64,000 nucleotides of DNA from Salminus brasiliensis (GCF_030463535.1 NC_132900.1:30450721-30514720); one strand, 5' to 3'. Positions 33,856 to 45,659 are shown, counted from the stretch's first letter. A program made the numbers and translations. The notes: generated from the letters alone by a model not told the origin.

Positions 33856-34355
33856 ATACACTATATGGACAAAAGTATTGGGACACCTCTTCATTCAGTG
33901 TTTCTTCCGAAATCAAGGGTTTTAAGAAAAGTTGATCCTACTTTTGTTGGAGTAACTGTCTCTACTGTCCAGAGAAGAAGGCTTTCCACTAGATTTTTAG
34001 TGAGGTCAAGATGTCACCTCATCCCCAACTCCCAAACTCATCCCAGAATTATTTGAAGGAGCACCACCATCCATCATTCCAGAGAACCCAGTTCCTCCAC
34101 TGCTCCACAGCTCAATGCTGGGGGGGCTTTACACCCCTCTCATGGCAGCATGGTGCCAATAGGGCCATGCTAATCTGCTTCTGAAAGTCCTAATCTATTG
34201 GCAGTACTTCTCCACTTTCTCCACAGGAACTTGACAGGCTGTCTATGTGTTTTGCATTTGCACATCCATGTCAGACATGGGTGCAACCTAAAGTAGCTGA
34301 GTAGCTGCATTCATTAGAATTAGGGGTGTCCACAAACATTTGGACATGTAGTGTA
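33856..34355 (+). mobile_element. MITE M1, full-length copy
   Basis: The most complete M1 copy, about 500 bp. The left end is ACACTATATGGACAAAAGTA and the right end GTCCACAAACATTTGGACAT then GTAGTGTA. The two ends are imperfect inverted repeats of about 30 bp. TA flanks both ends, which fits Tc1/mariner-type insertion. Confidence 0.75.
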
Positions 34356-36560
34356 TCAAGAACTCTACAAATTAGCACCTATATTAAACAAATACTTTAT
34401 GGATCACATTTACACGATAGCATCAATCAGCCGAGACAGGTTCGGGGCCTGAAGCTACAGGGCTAATGAAGCTAACGGGTACTAGATTAGCATCTTCGGG
34501 CGTGAGGATTCAGCCAGTGCGTAATACCGGTCCGTTACTTGGTGCCAATTTGGGTTCCGACACCGTTTGGCTCACTGGTGTCCATAAACATGGACAAACG
34601 TCCTTGAACAGGAAGCTAAAAACAGTCCCATCATCCATCTGGAAGTTTGAGCTATTGCTGTGCTTTTCTGACAAACTGCTGCATTCAAGTCCCAGGGAAC
34701 ACAGTGTTAATATTAAAGTTAATATTCGAATTTAATAAAAGCTACGTTTAGGCATAAATAGACTAAAAAGAAGCTAGAAATGTGATAAAACACTGTCTAA
34801 TGCTAAATTGTGCTAGCCCTCTAATGAGATTCTAGTAGTATGCTAGTGCTAAGCTAACAATAGCCATAGTTCTAGATTAAACACTGATGTTTGTGTTTAA
34901 CCAAATGTTAATGTGAAAGAAATTCCATGTTTTATTTGAAGCGTGTAACAGACATTAGCATATATGTTTTTTTATATATATATATATATAATTTTATTTG
35001 TAGCAGTTGCTGTTTCACATTTCTAGCAGTTGATCGAATCTGCTTGTACACTGAGCTCGTCTAGCTACTCCTACTTAGATACCAACTAGATTTCTCTAGA
35101 TTTTACAGGCCGCAAAAGCCTAAGACGCCATATTTACAACTCTGTTTACCACCCTGTTATTTGACCTTGGAGTAAAATTTAGCCTAGCCTAGCTTCCTAC
35201 ACTGTAACAAGGCCTTTTTGTGATTATCCCCGAGTCTTAACAAGTAGTGTTGCTGTCCTCTCCGGGTCCTCTCAGTGTCCAGTCGGCACGGTGTGTGGCT
35301 AGCTAGCTGAGAAGATTGTAGTAGGGCAGTAATGGCAGGGCTAGCTTTTCACATGGCTAGCGTCAGCTTGCAGATATCCACAGTGGCTCTTCACCAAGAC
35401 AGCTAACGTAAGCCTCCGTAGCATTTTTAGCATCGCTTCAATATATTTGCCCGAAGTAGCTGTTGCGTTTAGCTTTGGGGGGAATGGGGGGAGTTTAACA
35501 AGGCAGGACTGTGATGTAACAGTTTTGGAGTTTTGAAATTGGCTCGTTTTTCAGCTGTTTAACTTGCAGGGGTTTAGCCTTTGAAGTTCACGGTTTTCTA
35601 TTCCAGATTTTCAAACTTAGCGACGTTGAGCCTAATCAGTAAACACAGATTTCTGTTCCCTGGGGCTTTAAGTTGAGGTTAGCATTTTTAAAACAATCTT
35701 CAATCTTCTCAGTTATGGTCTACAGACTGTCTAGACTTCTAGTAATTACCCCTGAAGGCAGTGTAACAGTGCTAGAGGAATAACGGTGGTAACTAATTAT
35801 TAATGGGCTTTAGTGAGCTGCAGGGCACTCACTGCTCACTTGATGCCAGGTTTTAGCTGTACGGTCCCCCACACCACCCTCCTACACCTTCAATATTTCA
35901 ATATTTTAATATTTACAGCATAACGACCGGCTGAAGAGGCCTCACGCACTCGTTTCCACTTGTACACTGTTTAGGAAAACACTAGGCAGGCTGGGAGAGG
36001 AAGGCTGCAAGATATGGTGGTACATGTGCCAATCTGAATTTTTTTTTTTTACATAATTTATTGTTCAGACATTGTAAATATCATTTTCCAAAAGAGGTTT
36101 TTATTAGTTTTTTCACCATCTTTAACATTTTTTACAAATTTAATTCACGTCCATAACTGTTCACATTGGTTTTTATTGTCCTTATTTTCTTCTTTAATCC
36201 CTCGTTTTTTGCTAATTTTCTTTTTTATTATTATTGTTTTATTTTATTTTATTTTTTTGGGCTGTCCGACAGTTTTAAAGAGTCTGTGCAATTTTGTACA
36301 AAGTGATGTACTTGACATACTACTTTATATTTCTGTGAATAAAATCTGTGAACAAGCTGTTTACAAATATTAACATTTATTTCTTTATTTAATTAAAAAA
36401 ATCAGCTCACTGTGCAAAAAATAAAGGCCTAAGCTAGAGATGCGCTCACTGCTAGCTACGCGTCAGCCTCGCAAGGTGCAGTACACGCTAAAAAACACTA
36501 GGGGCAGCGCAGCCACTCATCAGCTTCGAACCAGATGTTTCACCCCAACAAACATCTTAA
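34356..36560. other. Intergenic, AT-rich
   Basis: No gene supported. Contains dispersed repeat D (35140-35300), (TA)n at 34972-34990 and T-rich stretches near 36040-36260. Confidence 0.4.
35140..35300. repeat. Dispersed repeat D, copy 2
   Basis: Matches 22560-22810 in order (TTTACCACCCTGTTATTTGA, TAGCCTAGCCTAGC, CACTGTAACAAG, GTCCTCTCCGGGTCCTCTCA), with a deletion in the middle. Confidence 0.5.
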
Positions 36561-36565
36561 AACAT

Positions 36566-36715
36566 CTTAAGCGGTCAGAGCTCCAGGCTGTTGATGACAG
36601 GGTTGTGGGTTCGATACCCATGCTCGGCACGCTGCCACTGCTGGGCCCTTGAGCAAGGCCCTTCTTCACCCTCTCTGCTACCAGGGTGCTGCTCACTGTC
36701 CACTGTCACAGGCCA
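36566..36715 (+). mobile_element. tRNA-derived SINE S1, partial
   Basis: Forward copy with box B-like GGGTTGTGGGTTCGATACCC and body CTTGAGCAAGGCCCTTCTTC. Box A is truncated and the tail is missing. Confidence 0.65.
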
Positions 36716-37109
36716 AATTCCACGTGTCTCACAGATGGTTGTCTTGTCTCGGTCCGAATTAGTAAACAAGGTTATAAACCCCCACGTGACAACATTCTCT
36801 ACGCTTATTGGTCAGACCTGTCGGGGGGCGGGGTCAGGTTTAGTAGTTTAACATGGGGCTAAACCGCACCTGCAGAGCCTAATAGCTAATAACTGTCATA
36901 ATCATAGGTCTGCATATGATAATTAGGTCGAATCCAGGTCTGACCACTTTATAACCACAAACGGGGCTCCAGAGTTCGTTTGGGGGGGCCGAGCCGAGAC
37001 CACCGCTTTCTCAAGGGTCTCGGCCTGTTTATTTTGGTCCACATCCGGGTACGATTACTGATTTCATCCCAGCCCTGAAGAAGCGCACTAAGGGTGAAGT
37101 GCTCACTAA

Positions 37110-37149
<40 letters not shown>

Positions 37150-37990
37150 AATATCAAGAAACAAGATTTCCTTTAAAAAAGTAAATATTTGTATTAAAAT
37201 TTGTTAATATTTTTCTTAATAAAAATATGAATTTGAAGATTTAAGCGAACGTTTTTGGAAATTTTAAGCATTAATAAAAACACCATCCTCATAAACGTCC
37301 TTGTGTTTGCCTCCAGTGTCCTTCACACACGTCCCTCCAGGGCTGGACTCGTCGCGTCCCCTCTCTCCGGCCTCCACGCACCCACAGTGTCACCTAGCGA
37401 GCATGTGAGTAACAACAGGCTCACAACTGAAGGTGGCACGGGGGTCTCCCATCACACTCACCTCTCTACTGCTTCTGAGTGAACTCACAGCGAGTCAACC
37501 ATCATCCATATTTATTTATTTGATTATTTATTTATTATGTCTGACAGATCAAATATTAATAGTAGCTTTTGGATTTACATATCTGGTTTCTTTAAATGAC
37601 ACACACACAAACCTGCGAAGGCACATCCTAACCAGATCTCACAGTTATTTTTTGGGGTGACATTGGATTTATGCTAAAATACTAAGCACAAGTGTGCAAC
37701 ACGTGATCCTTAACAGAACCACCACTGTAGACCAGCGCCTTTACCAGCTGAATATACAGGTGTGCAAACGTGGGTCTTCAACTTTGGTGGAGAGGTAAAG
37801 AGACTGTTTACAGTAAAATTCTCTAGACGATAAATTCCAATCAGCCCGACGCAGGCCTTTCAACAGTACCTTAAATTACATAAAGACTAAAATCCATTTA
37901 GCAGTTCCACAAACGAATGTATTATGAGGTCAATCGATGCACCAGCACAAGGACACGAGCCTCATATTACATTTATTCATTGCTACGTTC
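36716..37990. other. Intergenic with one exon-like segment
   Basis: Mostly AT-rich, with (TTA)n at 37108-37146. An 88-bp GC-rich segment at 37317-37404 has exon-like borders (see findings). No gene is claimed. Confidence 0.35.
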
Positions 37991-37992
37991 CC

Positions 37993-38824
37993 AGATCAGC
38001 CATAACAGTAGCACCACCTGCCTAATATTGAGTAGATCCCCCTTGTGCCACCACTACAGAAGCGACGCAAGACCTCTAAAGGCGTCCTGTCCTATCTGGC
38101 ACCAAGAAGTTAGCAGCATATCCTATTGGGAAGGATAAATTGGGAAGTGTGTGGTGGGGCCTCCATGGGTTGCATCAGTGAGCCTTAGGGAGGGCCTATG
38201 ACCCACGACTTGACGTGGTTTCCTTTCTTCGAGCACTTTGGGTAGGTACTGACCAATTACACACCAGAAACACCCCACGCAGACCTGCCTGATGTTTCGG
38301 AGATGTTCTGACCCAGTCGTCTAGCCATGGCAGATTGGTTCTTAGGCCCATTTATCCTGTTTTTAACACCTCAATCACCTTCCAGAACTGACTGTTCACT
38401 TAACGCCTAATACTATAAACCCACAGCTTGACTGGAGTCACTGTAGGGCTGGGCAATATGATGATATTTTATCGTATCGTGATACACGATATTCTTCTCT
38501 GATCATATGGAGGAGACTGTAATAAACTCTGATCAGCTGCAGGTTTCATTACTAACAGTGTAATTAGACTGAAGGGTTAATTAGATGAAGAGCAGCAGAT
38601 GTTGTGTATAAATCACTGTATTCAGTACAGGAGAGGATCTGAATAGTCGTTTATAAGAATCTGTCGCTACTGATTACATGTATCGTGATAAATATTGTAT
38701 AACGTGAAAATATATTTAAATATCGTGATGTAGTATTTTTACCATATTGCCCAGCCCTACAACACAATGTTTTTTTTTTTTTTTTTTACTTCACCTGTCA
38801 GTGGTCCTAATGTTATGGCTGGAT
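37993..38824 (-). mobile_element. Internally deleted Tc1-like transposon
   Basis: The ends are inverted repeats: ATCAGCCATAACAGTAGCAC on the left and the complement of CAGCCATAACATTAGGACCA on the right. The interior keeps antisense pieces of a Tc1-family transposase gene (for example CACCAAGAAGTTAGCAGCA and TCTGACCCAGTCGTCTAGCC), with most of the gene deleted. A hAT MITE is inserted near its right end at 38443-38760. Confidence 0.7.
38443..38760. mobile_element. hAT-type MITE inside the Tc1 relic
   Basis: Perfect 18-bp inverted ends, GTAGGGCTGGGCAATATG, with a TATCGTGATA-rich interior and no coding capacity. The flanking 8-mers do not match, so the target duplication has decayed or the border is misplaced. 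Confidence 0.7.
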
Positions 38825-40032
38825 TATTAATAGATTAATATGCAAGTTGCTTTTATGCAAAAATATTGTATTTCCATTTTTGATTTTTTTTCCCCATCTC
38901 AATCACACAAAACTGACAGGTGCAGTGACGGACCTCAAAGGGATAAAGGAGTGCTCCAGCATTTCGGAGTATTGCATTAAAGCGGGAATTCCATTTATTT
39001 AAAATTCGGCATAATTTAATTATATTAAAGATATAAACCGAGTCATTCAGAGTGGCCTGATTCAAAATGCTTTGCTCTTGAGAAAAATACCAAGCCAGAG
39101 TCGTTTACAGCAGCCGGTGAATGGAGTCTTGTCCACAAAGGGTCGGCGTGGATTCCACTGGTTTAACCAACTGGTCAGTCAAACAACTGGATAACTTGTG
39201 GAACGAAAACTTGCAGCCACTTTGGCTCTTTTGCGGATAAGACTGGACAATCCTGGACAATCCTGGTTTGCTGCCTCTCAAATTTACATCACAGATCATT
39301 AATAATTTTACATTAAATAAATGTTATGATAAATACACGGTCTGATGCCCTAGACATTTATTATTTTTTTTACAATATAATATTTTTATTGACCAGGGCT
39401 GGTCGATATGACGATATTTTATCGTATTGTGATGCGTTTTGTTATTGTGATCCACAATATATTAATCTGAGCATATCGACGGTACTGCCAGTGCTTAAAA
39501 ACCCTGACCAACTGCCGGTTTCATCACCGAGAGTGTAATTATTAATTAGTGTGCTATTAAATTGGAGGAAGGGCAGCGGATCTGCATTTAAAGTACAGGA
39601 GCATCTTCAAAAAAAGTAACTTTATAAAAGTATCTAAGAATCTGACACTACTTTTTGTCTGTGATCATGTGTACTGTGAAAATGAAATATTATAATATCA
39701 TATTTTTGGCCGACCCCTAAGATACACTCTGAATGACTTATAAAGACGTATGGAGAACATCTGTGGAACTCACTTTAAGTGTGACCCAGTTCTGAAAGCT
39801 GCTGGGCTCATTTAGGCTACCTGATACAAGCCATTTAAAGAATCTCTAGCTATAAATAGATCTCACAGCCACGTTTCTTATTTGACAGATGAGCTGAGAT
39901 CATATGTGCAATGGGTTCCACCATCAGTATGGCAGGGGAACCAAACCGTGGTCAAGATGCTCAAGATTTCAGCATGGGTATCGATGATCGGTGCCATCTC
40001 CACAGAGAGCTGTGCCCTCTTTCTCATGGCTT
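38825..40032. other. Downstream of dnajc30, no gene seen
   Basis: Besides the hAT MITE, the sequence is AT-rich and apparently unique. It presumably includes the dnajc30 3' UTR. A reverse-strand AATAAA is possible at 39357-39362, about 670 bp past the stop, but is weak evidence. Confidence 0.35.
39395..39720. mobile_element. hAT-type MITE, diverged copy
   Basis: Starts CAGGGCTGGTCGATATGACG and ends ATTTTTGGCCGACCCCTAA. The interior resembles 38443-38760 (TTTTATCGTATTGTGATGCG; AGTGTAATTATTAATTAGTG). Confidence 0.6.
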
Positions 40033-41142
40033 TCAACGCCTCGAGCTTAAAGACAGGATGCATCCCAAAGCCAGAAGCACCCCGACCATCACGTCCACCA
40101 ACACATCTTGCTTCCTCCTCTCGGACTCCAGCTCCTGCCTCTTCTCCTCTTGCTTCCTCCACTCGCGCATGGCCTGCTCCCTCTGCAGCTGCTCGCCATA
40201 GTGCGCCTTGTAGAACGCGTCGAAGTCGAACACCGGCTTCCCTCCCACGGTCATCTTGGAGGGCGTCTGAGAGCGCTTTCTCCCCTGGTGCTGTGGGCCA
40301 GACGAGCGAGAAGAGGGGGAGGCCTCTTTACCGGAGGGCCGTCCCGCACCCTGGATGTCTGCAGCGCTCAGGATGCCACGGTCGTACTTCTTCCTCAGGC
40401 CCACGCTGCCCAGGACGCTGTAGGCCTCGCTGATCCGGGCGAAGTGATTGGTGGCCTCCTCGCTGCCCGCGTTCTTGTCTGGGTGGTAGAGGAAGGACTG
40501 CTTGTAGTAGGCGGTCTTGATCTGGGCCTGCGTGGCACTGGGGGACACCTGGAGGAGGTCGTAGTACGCCGACCTGCTCCTGTAAAGCGGCGTGTCCGGA
40601 CTGTGGCTGTTGCTCCAGCCACGGGCCTGGGTCACGATGACCCTGGGGTGATGCCTCGGCCATCTGTCGGTCAGAAGGAGCGTACAGTACGCCCTGTGGA
40701 AATGCCCAGTGCTCTGAATTCTGGAGGAGCCTGCGGTCAACAGGGCACGTCTGTTTACCCAACATGCCTTGCTGTAGCAGCCTGGGGAGCCTGTAGGGGG
40801 CAGCTGCCCGGTGACACCTCCTATAAATGCCTGCTCTGGGTCCAGCAGCACTGAAACAGTGGTTAAACTGGGCTGTGGGGGGCGGCCCGGTGGCTCGTGC
40901 CGCAGTACGGAAACGGCGCGCGGGGTCCCGGTCAGGTATTCAAGCTTCACCCGTCCTGCCCTCCTCCCCCCCGCTGAGCCGCCCTCCGCCCGCTCCCCGC
41001 GGCTCCCCAGCACGGCTCTCCCGCTGCAGCAGGGTACGGCGGAGGCAGCCGGCGGGCGGTCATTCGTCGACCAGGTCTGATAAGTTTTCAACGAAGAGAG
41101 TTTCGGCAGCCCGGCTCCCAGCTTACGGCTGACCTCCGCCAT
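40033..41142 (-). CDS. dnajc30: DnaJ homolog subfamily C member 30, 369 aa, intronless
   Basis: A mitochondrial inner-membrane J-protein; in mammals it assists ATP synthase and complex I repair. The J domain spans about residues 191-258 (SAYYDLLQVSPSATQAQIKT, then YHPDKN with the Hsp70-activating HPD at 220-222, and KKYDRGIL). Near 313-331 comes FDFDAFYKAHYGEQLQRE, a DNAJC30-specific block, then a charged helix and a C-terminal membrane segment at about 346-365. The start at 41142 has a purine at -3 and G at +4; an in-frame ATG at 41223 lies in the likely promoter. The protein is much longer than the 226-aa human one because of about 190 residues before the J domain, rich in Arg, Gly and Pro. 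No methionine occurs between residue 1 and the J domain, so the extension is either real or contains an unseen intron. It is divergent to bud23, as in mammals. Confidence 0.9.
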   Translation of the reverse strand: MAEVSRKLGAGLPKLSSLKTYQTWSTNDRPPAASAVPCCSGRAVLGSRGERAEGGSAGGRRAGRVKLEYLTGTPRAVSVLRHEPPGRPPQPSLTTVSVLLDPEQAFIGGVTGQLPPTGSPGCYSKACWVNRRALLTAGSSRIQSTGHFHRAYCTLLLTDRWPRHHPRVIVTQARGWSNSHSPDTPLYRSRSAYYDLLQVSPSATQAQIKTAYYKQSFLYHPDKNAGSEEATNHFARISEAYSVLGSVGLRKKYDRGILSAADIQGAGRPSGKEASPSSRSSGPQHQGRKRSQTPSKMTVGGKPVFDFDAFYKAHYGEQLQREQAMREWRKQEEKRQELESERRKQDVLVDVMVGVLLALGCILSLSSRR

Positions 41143-41156
41143 TACAGCAGAGGACG

Positions 41157-41187
41157 ACTTCCGGCAGCGGGAGCGCGAACCAATCAG
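41157..41187 (-). promoter_or_regulatory. dnajc30: dnajc30 promoter elements: ETS site and CCAAT box
   Basis: ACTTCCGG at 41157-41164 is CCGGAAGT on the gene strand, the ETS/GABP word common in promoters of mitochondrial-protein genes. CCAATCAG at 41180-41187 is an inverted CCAAT box (NF-Y type). Both lie within 50 bases of the chosen start codon. Their function is inferred. Confidence 0.4.
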
Positions 41188-41223
41188 AGCGAGGCAGCGA
41201 AAAAAACAACAACAGAAGCGCAA

Positions 41224-42000
41224 TAATAAATAAATGATTACTTTTATTTTAATAAATTACTAGACAAAACATAACTAAAACATAACTAAAAAATGATGAT
41301 TAAATCATTTTCAAACAAATATATATTTTCATCAATCATAAATATATTATATACAGTACAGCGTGCAGTGCATATATGAAAAATGCACTTACATATTTTT
41401 GATTATTAAATTAAATATATTTAAAACAAATAACAAATATCGAACTGCAGATTAAAGCTAATAAAAATAAATGATAAAATATCGATATTTTTAAAGAAGA
41501 ACGACCAGTGTATTGTCATGTGTTATATATCTATGTATTTGTGAATTAAATGAATTAATGAATTTTAATCACTACTAATAATAATACGAAGAAATATACT
41601 ACAGATAATTAATAACAATGTTCGTAGTTCTGAACTTAACATTTTCTGTAGACAAAAAATACTAACAGAAACCGATGTCCAGCTACACTAAACGATTAAA
41701 CACGATTTATTGATTATTCGAGTGTTTTTCGATTAATCGATTAATTAATTTCACAGTGCTCTGAAGGTGTCATTTTTCAGCTGGAGAACAGACTTAACAG
41801 AGCTCAGGTCAATCGTGATATTAATGTAAAGAGGCCAATTTGATTTTTGATAGTTATAATAGTGTCACGTGTATATATAATTATATGGATATAATAAAAT
41901 ATGGTTTATATAATATTTACATATAATTGATATAATAAAGTTTTTAAATGAACTTTAATAATAACGCCGCTGTCTCTTTAAGACATTCTTCGTCGTCCCC
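41224..42000. other. Spacer between divergent dnajc30 and bud23, AT-rich
   Basis: Very AT-rich DNA without a frame or recognised repeat. The two promoters appear to sit at its edges, rather than sharing a single CpG-rich core. Confidence 0.5.
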
Positions 42001-42006
42001 TAAAAG

Positions 42007-42014
42007 TGACGTCA
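42007..42014. promoter_or_regulatory. bud23: CRE palindrome upstream of bud23
   Basis: TGACGTCA, the perfect CREB/ATF binding palindrome, lies 131 bases before the bud23 start codon. The short distance favours promoter function, but this is inference. Confidence 0.4.
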
Positions 42015-42144
42015 TGCTGGAGGGCCATGTGCAGGCTGTGCAGTGAGCAGTGTTGTTGTTAAATGCAGAGGATTTTAGATTCAGACGCTTTTCATTTCTT
42101 TATCTTTTATTAATTACAGTTTGTAAGTCTCACACGGAGCCGCC

Positions 42145-42192
42145 ATGTCTTCAAGTTGTCGCAGACCGGAGCACATGGCTCCGCCAGAGGTG
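42145..42192 (+). CDS. bud23: bud23 coding exon 1
   Basis: Encodes [16 protein letters not shown], preceded by GAGCCGCC (good Kozak context), ending in phase 0 before GTAAGT. Confidence 0.93.
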
Positions 42193-42386
42193 GTAAGTAG
42201 ACGAAGTGAAGCCTGTTGACTTCAGAGCTGTTAGCTGTGTCGCTAACAGACAGGCTAACAACCATTAACACCATTAACGTTTATATGTCTGCCTGCCTGC
42301 CTGTCTGCCTGCCTGTCTATCTATATATAATGTCTGTCTATATGTCTCTCTGTCTTTCTAACTATCTGTCTGTCTATCTTGGTCTA

Positions 42387-42419
<33 letters not shown>

Positions 42420-42822
42420 TGGTCTATGTCTGTCTGTCTATCTATCTGTCTTGGTCTATGTCTGTCTGTCTGTCTATCTATCTATCTTGGTCTATGTCTG
42501 TCTGTCTGTCTATCTATCTATCTTGGTCTATGTCTGTCTATCTATCTATCTTGGTCTATGTCTGTCTATCTATCTATCTTGGTCTATGTCTGTCTGTCTA
42601 TCTATCTTGGTCTATGTCTGTCTGTCTATCTATCTTGGTCTATGTCTGTCTGTCTGTCTATCTATCTATCTTGGTCTATGTCTGTCTGTCTGTCTATCTG
42701 TCTATCTTGGTCTATGTCTGTCTGTCTGTCTATCTATCTATCTTGGTCTATGTCTGTCTGTCTGTCTATCTATCTATCTTGGTCTATGTCTGTCTGTCTG
42801 TCTATCTATCTATCTTGGTCTA

Positions 42823-42859
<37 letters not shown>

Positions 42860-42870
42860 TGGTCTATGTA

Positions 42871-42903
<33 letters not shown>

Positions 42904-42914
42904 TGGTCTATGTA

Positions 42915-42947
<33 letters not shown>

Positions 42948-42958
42948 TGGTCTATGTA

Positions 42959-42991
<33 letters not shown>

Positions 42992-43226
42992 TGGTCTATG
43001 TATGTCTGTCTGTCTGTCTGTCTATCTATCTTGGTCTATGTCTGTCTGTCTGTCTGTCTGTCTATCTTGGTCTATGTCTGTCTGTCTGTCTGTCTATCTA
43101 TCTTGGTCTATGTATGTCTGTCTGTCTGTCTATCTATCTTGGTCTATGTATGTCTGTCTGTCTGTCTGTCTATCTATCTTGGTCTATGTATGTCTGTCTG
43201 TCTGTCTGTCTATCTATCTTGGTCTA

Positions 43227-43259
<33 letters not shown>

Positions 43260-43266
43260 TGGTCTA

Positions 43267-43299
<33 letters not shown>

Positions 43300-45608
43300 T
43301 GGTCTAGGTCTGTCTGTCTGTCTGTCTATCTATCTTGGTCTAGGTCTGTCTGTCTGTCTGTCTATCTACCTTGGTCTAGGTCTGTCTGTCTGTCTATCTA
43401 CCTTGGTCTAGGTCTGTCTGTCTATCTTGGTCTATGTCTCTGTCTGTCTGTCTGTCTATCTACCTTGGTCTATGTCTGTCTGTCTATCTACCTTGGTCTA
43501 GGTCTGTCTATCTACCTTGGTCTAGGTCTGTCTATCTACCTTGGTCTATGTCTGTCTGTCTGTCTGTCTATCTATCTTGGTCTAGGTCTGTCTGTCTGTC
43601 TGTCTATCTACCTTGGTCTAGGTCTGTCTGTCTATCTTGGTCTAGGTCTGTCTGTCTGTCTGTCTATCTACCTTGGTCTAGGTCTGTCTGTCTGTCTGTC
43701 TATCTACCTTGGTCTAGGTCTGTCTGTCTATCTTGGTCTATGTCTCTGTCTGTCTGTCTGTCTATCTACCTTGGTCTATGTCTGTCTGTCTGTCTATCTA
43801 CCTTGGTCTAGGTCTGTCTATCTACCTTGGTCTAGGTCTGTCTATCTACCTTGGTCTATGTCTGTCTGTCTGTCTATCTATCTTGGTCTAGGTCTGTCTG
43901 TCTGTCTGTCTATCTATCTTGGTCTAGGTCTGTCTGTCTGTCTGTCTATCTACCTTGGTCTAGGTCTGTCTGTCTGTCTGTCTATCTACCTTGGTCTAGG
44001 TCTGTCTGTCTATCTTGGTCTATGTCTCTGTCTGTCTGTCTGTCTATCTACCTTGGTCTATGTCTGTCTGTCTATCTTGGTCTATGTCTCTGTCTGTCTG
44101 TCTGTCTATCTACCTTGGTCTATGTCTGTCTGTCTGTCTATCTACCTTGGTCTATGTCTGTCTGTCTATCTTGGTCTATGTCTCTGTCTGTCTGTCTGTC
44201 TATCTACCTTGGTCTATGTCTGTCTGTCTATCTTGGTCTATGTCTCTGTCTGTCTGTCTGTCTATCTACCTTGGTCTATGTCTGTCTGTCTGTCTATCTA
44301 CCTTGGTCTATGTCTGTCTGTCTGTCTATCTACCTTAGTCTATGTCTGTCTGTCTGTCTATCTACCTTGGTCTATGTCTGTCTGTCTATCTTGGTCTATG
44401 TCTCTGTCTGTCTGTCTGTCTATCTATCTTGGTCTATGTCTGTCTGTCTGTCTGTCTATCTACCTTGGTCTATGTCTGTCTGTCTATCTTGGTCTATGTC
44501 TCTGTCTGTCTGTCTGTCTATCTTGGTCTATATATGTCTGTCCGTCTTTCTAACTATCTGTCTATCTATCTGTCTGTGTGCTGATCCATGACCATGTTAA
44601 AACCTAAATGGACGCCTAACTATCTGCCATTATTAATATCACCACTATTACCCATCATCACCCTCATTACTCCATCACTGCCATAACTGTATTAAGTAAT
44701 ACCACACCATGATTATTATATTATGAATATGAATATGCTGCACACCTGAGCAGTACAACAGTTTTAGGTGGTTTGGTGACCAGACTAGAATAGTTCTGAC
44801 CAGAGGAGGATGGGTCGGGGTCCCCCTTGTGGGTCTTGGTTCCTCCCAAGGTTTCCTCCTCCAGCTCTGAGGGAGCTTTCCTGGCCACTGTGTGTCTCTG
44901 GCTGCTCACTGGGGGTCTTAGGTTTTCATGTGGTCTTATTTTGTTGATTTCTCATCTTTTTACTAGTTACTGATTGTGTACAGCTGCTTTGCGACGACAC
45001 CATTAAATAAAATTAGATTAGATTTGATTGAATAATATTCTGGTGTTACATTGGTCAGCAGATAGGTCACCTGTCCCGGGGGGTTATTTCTCAAAGCAAG
45101 GTTACTCCTTTAACCAAAGATGAGGACTGTCCCACAGGAACGTCCCTCATTTCCTCTCCTTTTGGACTGGCTGCACTATAAGCTTGTTATGTTCTCTGGC
45201 TAAACTGAGAAACCCTGCTTTGTGAATTCCCCCCGAAGACGTAGTGGAAATTGAGCCCTGCACTGATTCCATTGTTGCATTTGCAGTTCTACAATGAGGA
45301 GGAGGCGAAGAAGTACTCTCAGAAGTAAGTCTCTGTCTGATTACAGATATTCATGCTGTCGATGCACTATGAGTTGTGAAAGTTGTAACCGATTAGAAAT
45401 TGAGCAAGATGTTTAACACACACTCTCACCTCCTCTGTCCTGTGAAGCTCCCGAATCATAGAGATCCAGAGTCAGATGTCGGAGAGAGCGGTGGAGCTGC
45501 TGAACTTACCAGAAGATCAGCCGTGTTATTTGCTGGATGTTGGGTATGTGTTTATTGCGTGTGTGTATGTATGTATGTGTGTGTGTGTGTATATGTGTGT
45601 ATATGTGT

Positions 45609-45659
<51 letters not shown>

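Larger units (their letters stand above)
42193..45286 (+). other. bud23: bud23 intron 1
   Basis: A 3094-bp intron, about three quarters of it a single TGTC/TATC-based array (42270-44575). A LINE 3' tail and a short MITE-like element follow. Confidence 0.9.

Noticed and set aside
40108-40854. 248-codon forward frame across dnajc30
   Set aside because: Antisense shadow of the dnajc30 coding sequence, without any family match.
42379-44553. 724-codon and other long forward frames rich in Cys, Leu, Ser and Val
   Set aside because: They are translations of a TGTC/TATC minisatellite inside bud23 intron 1, open in all three frames, with no domain or splice support.
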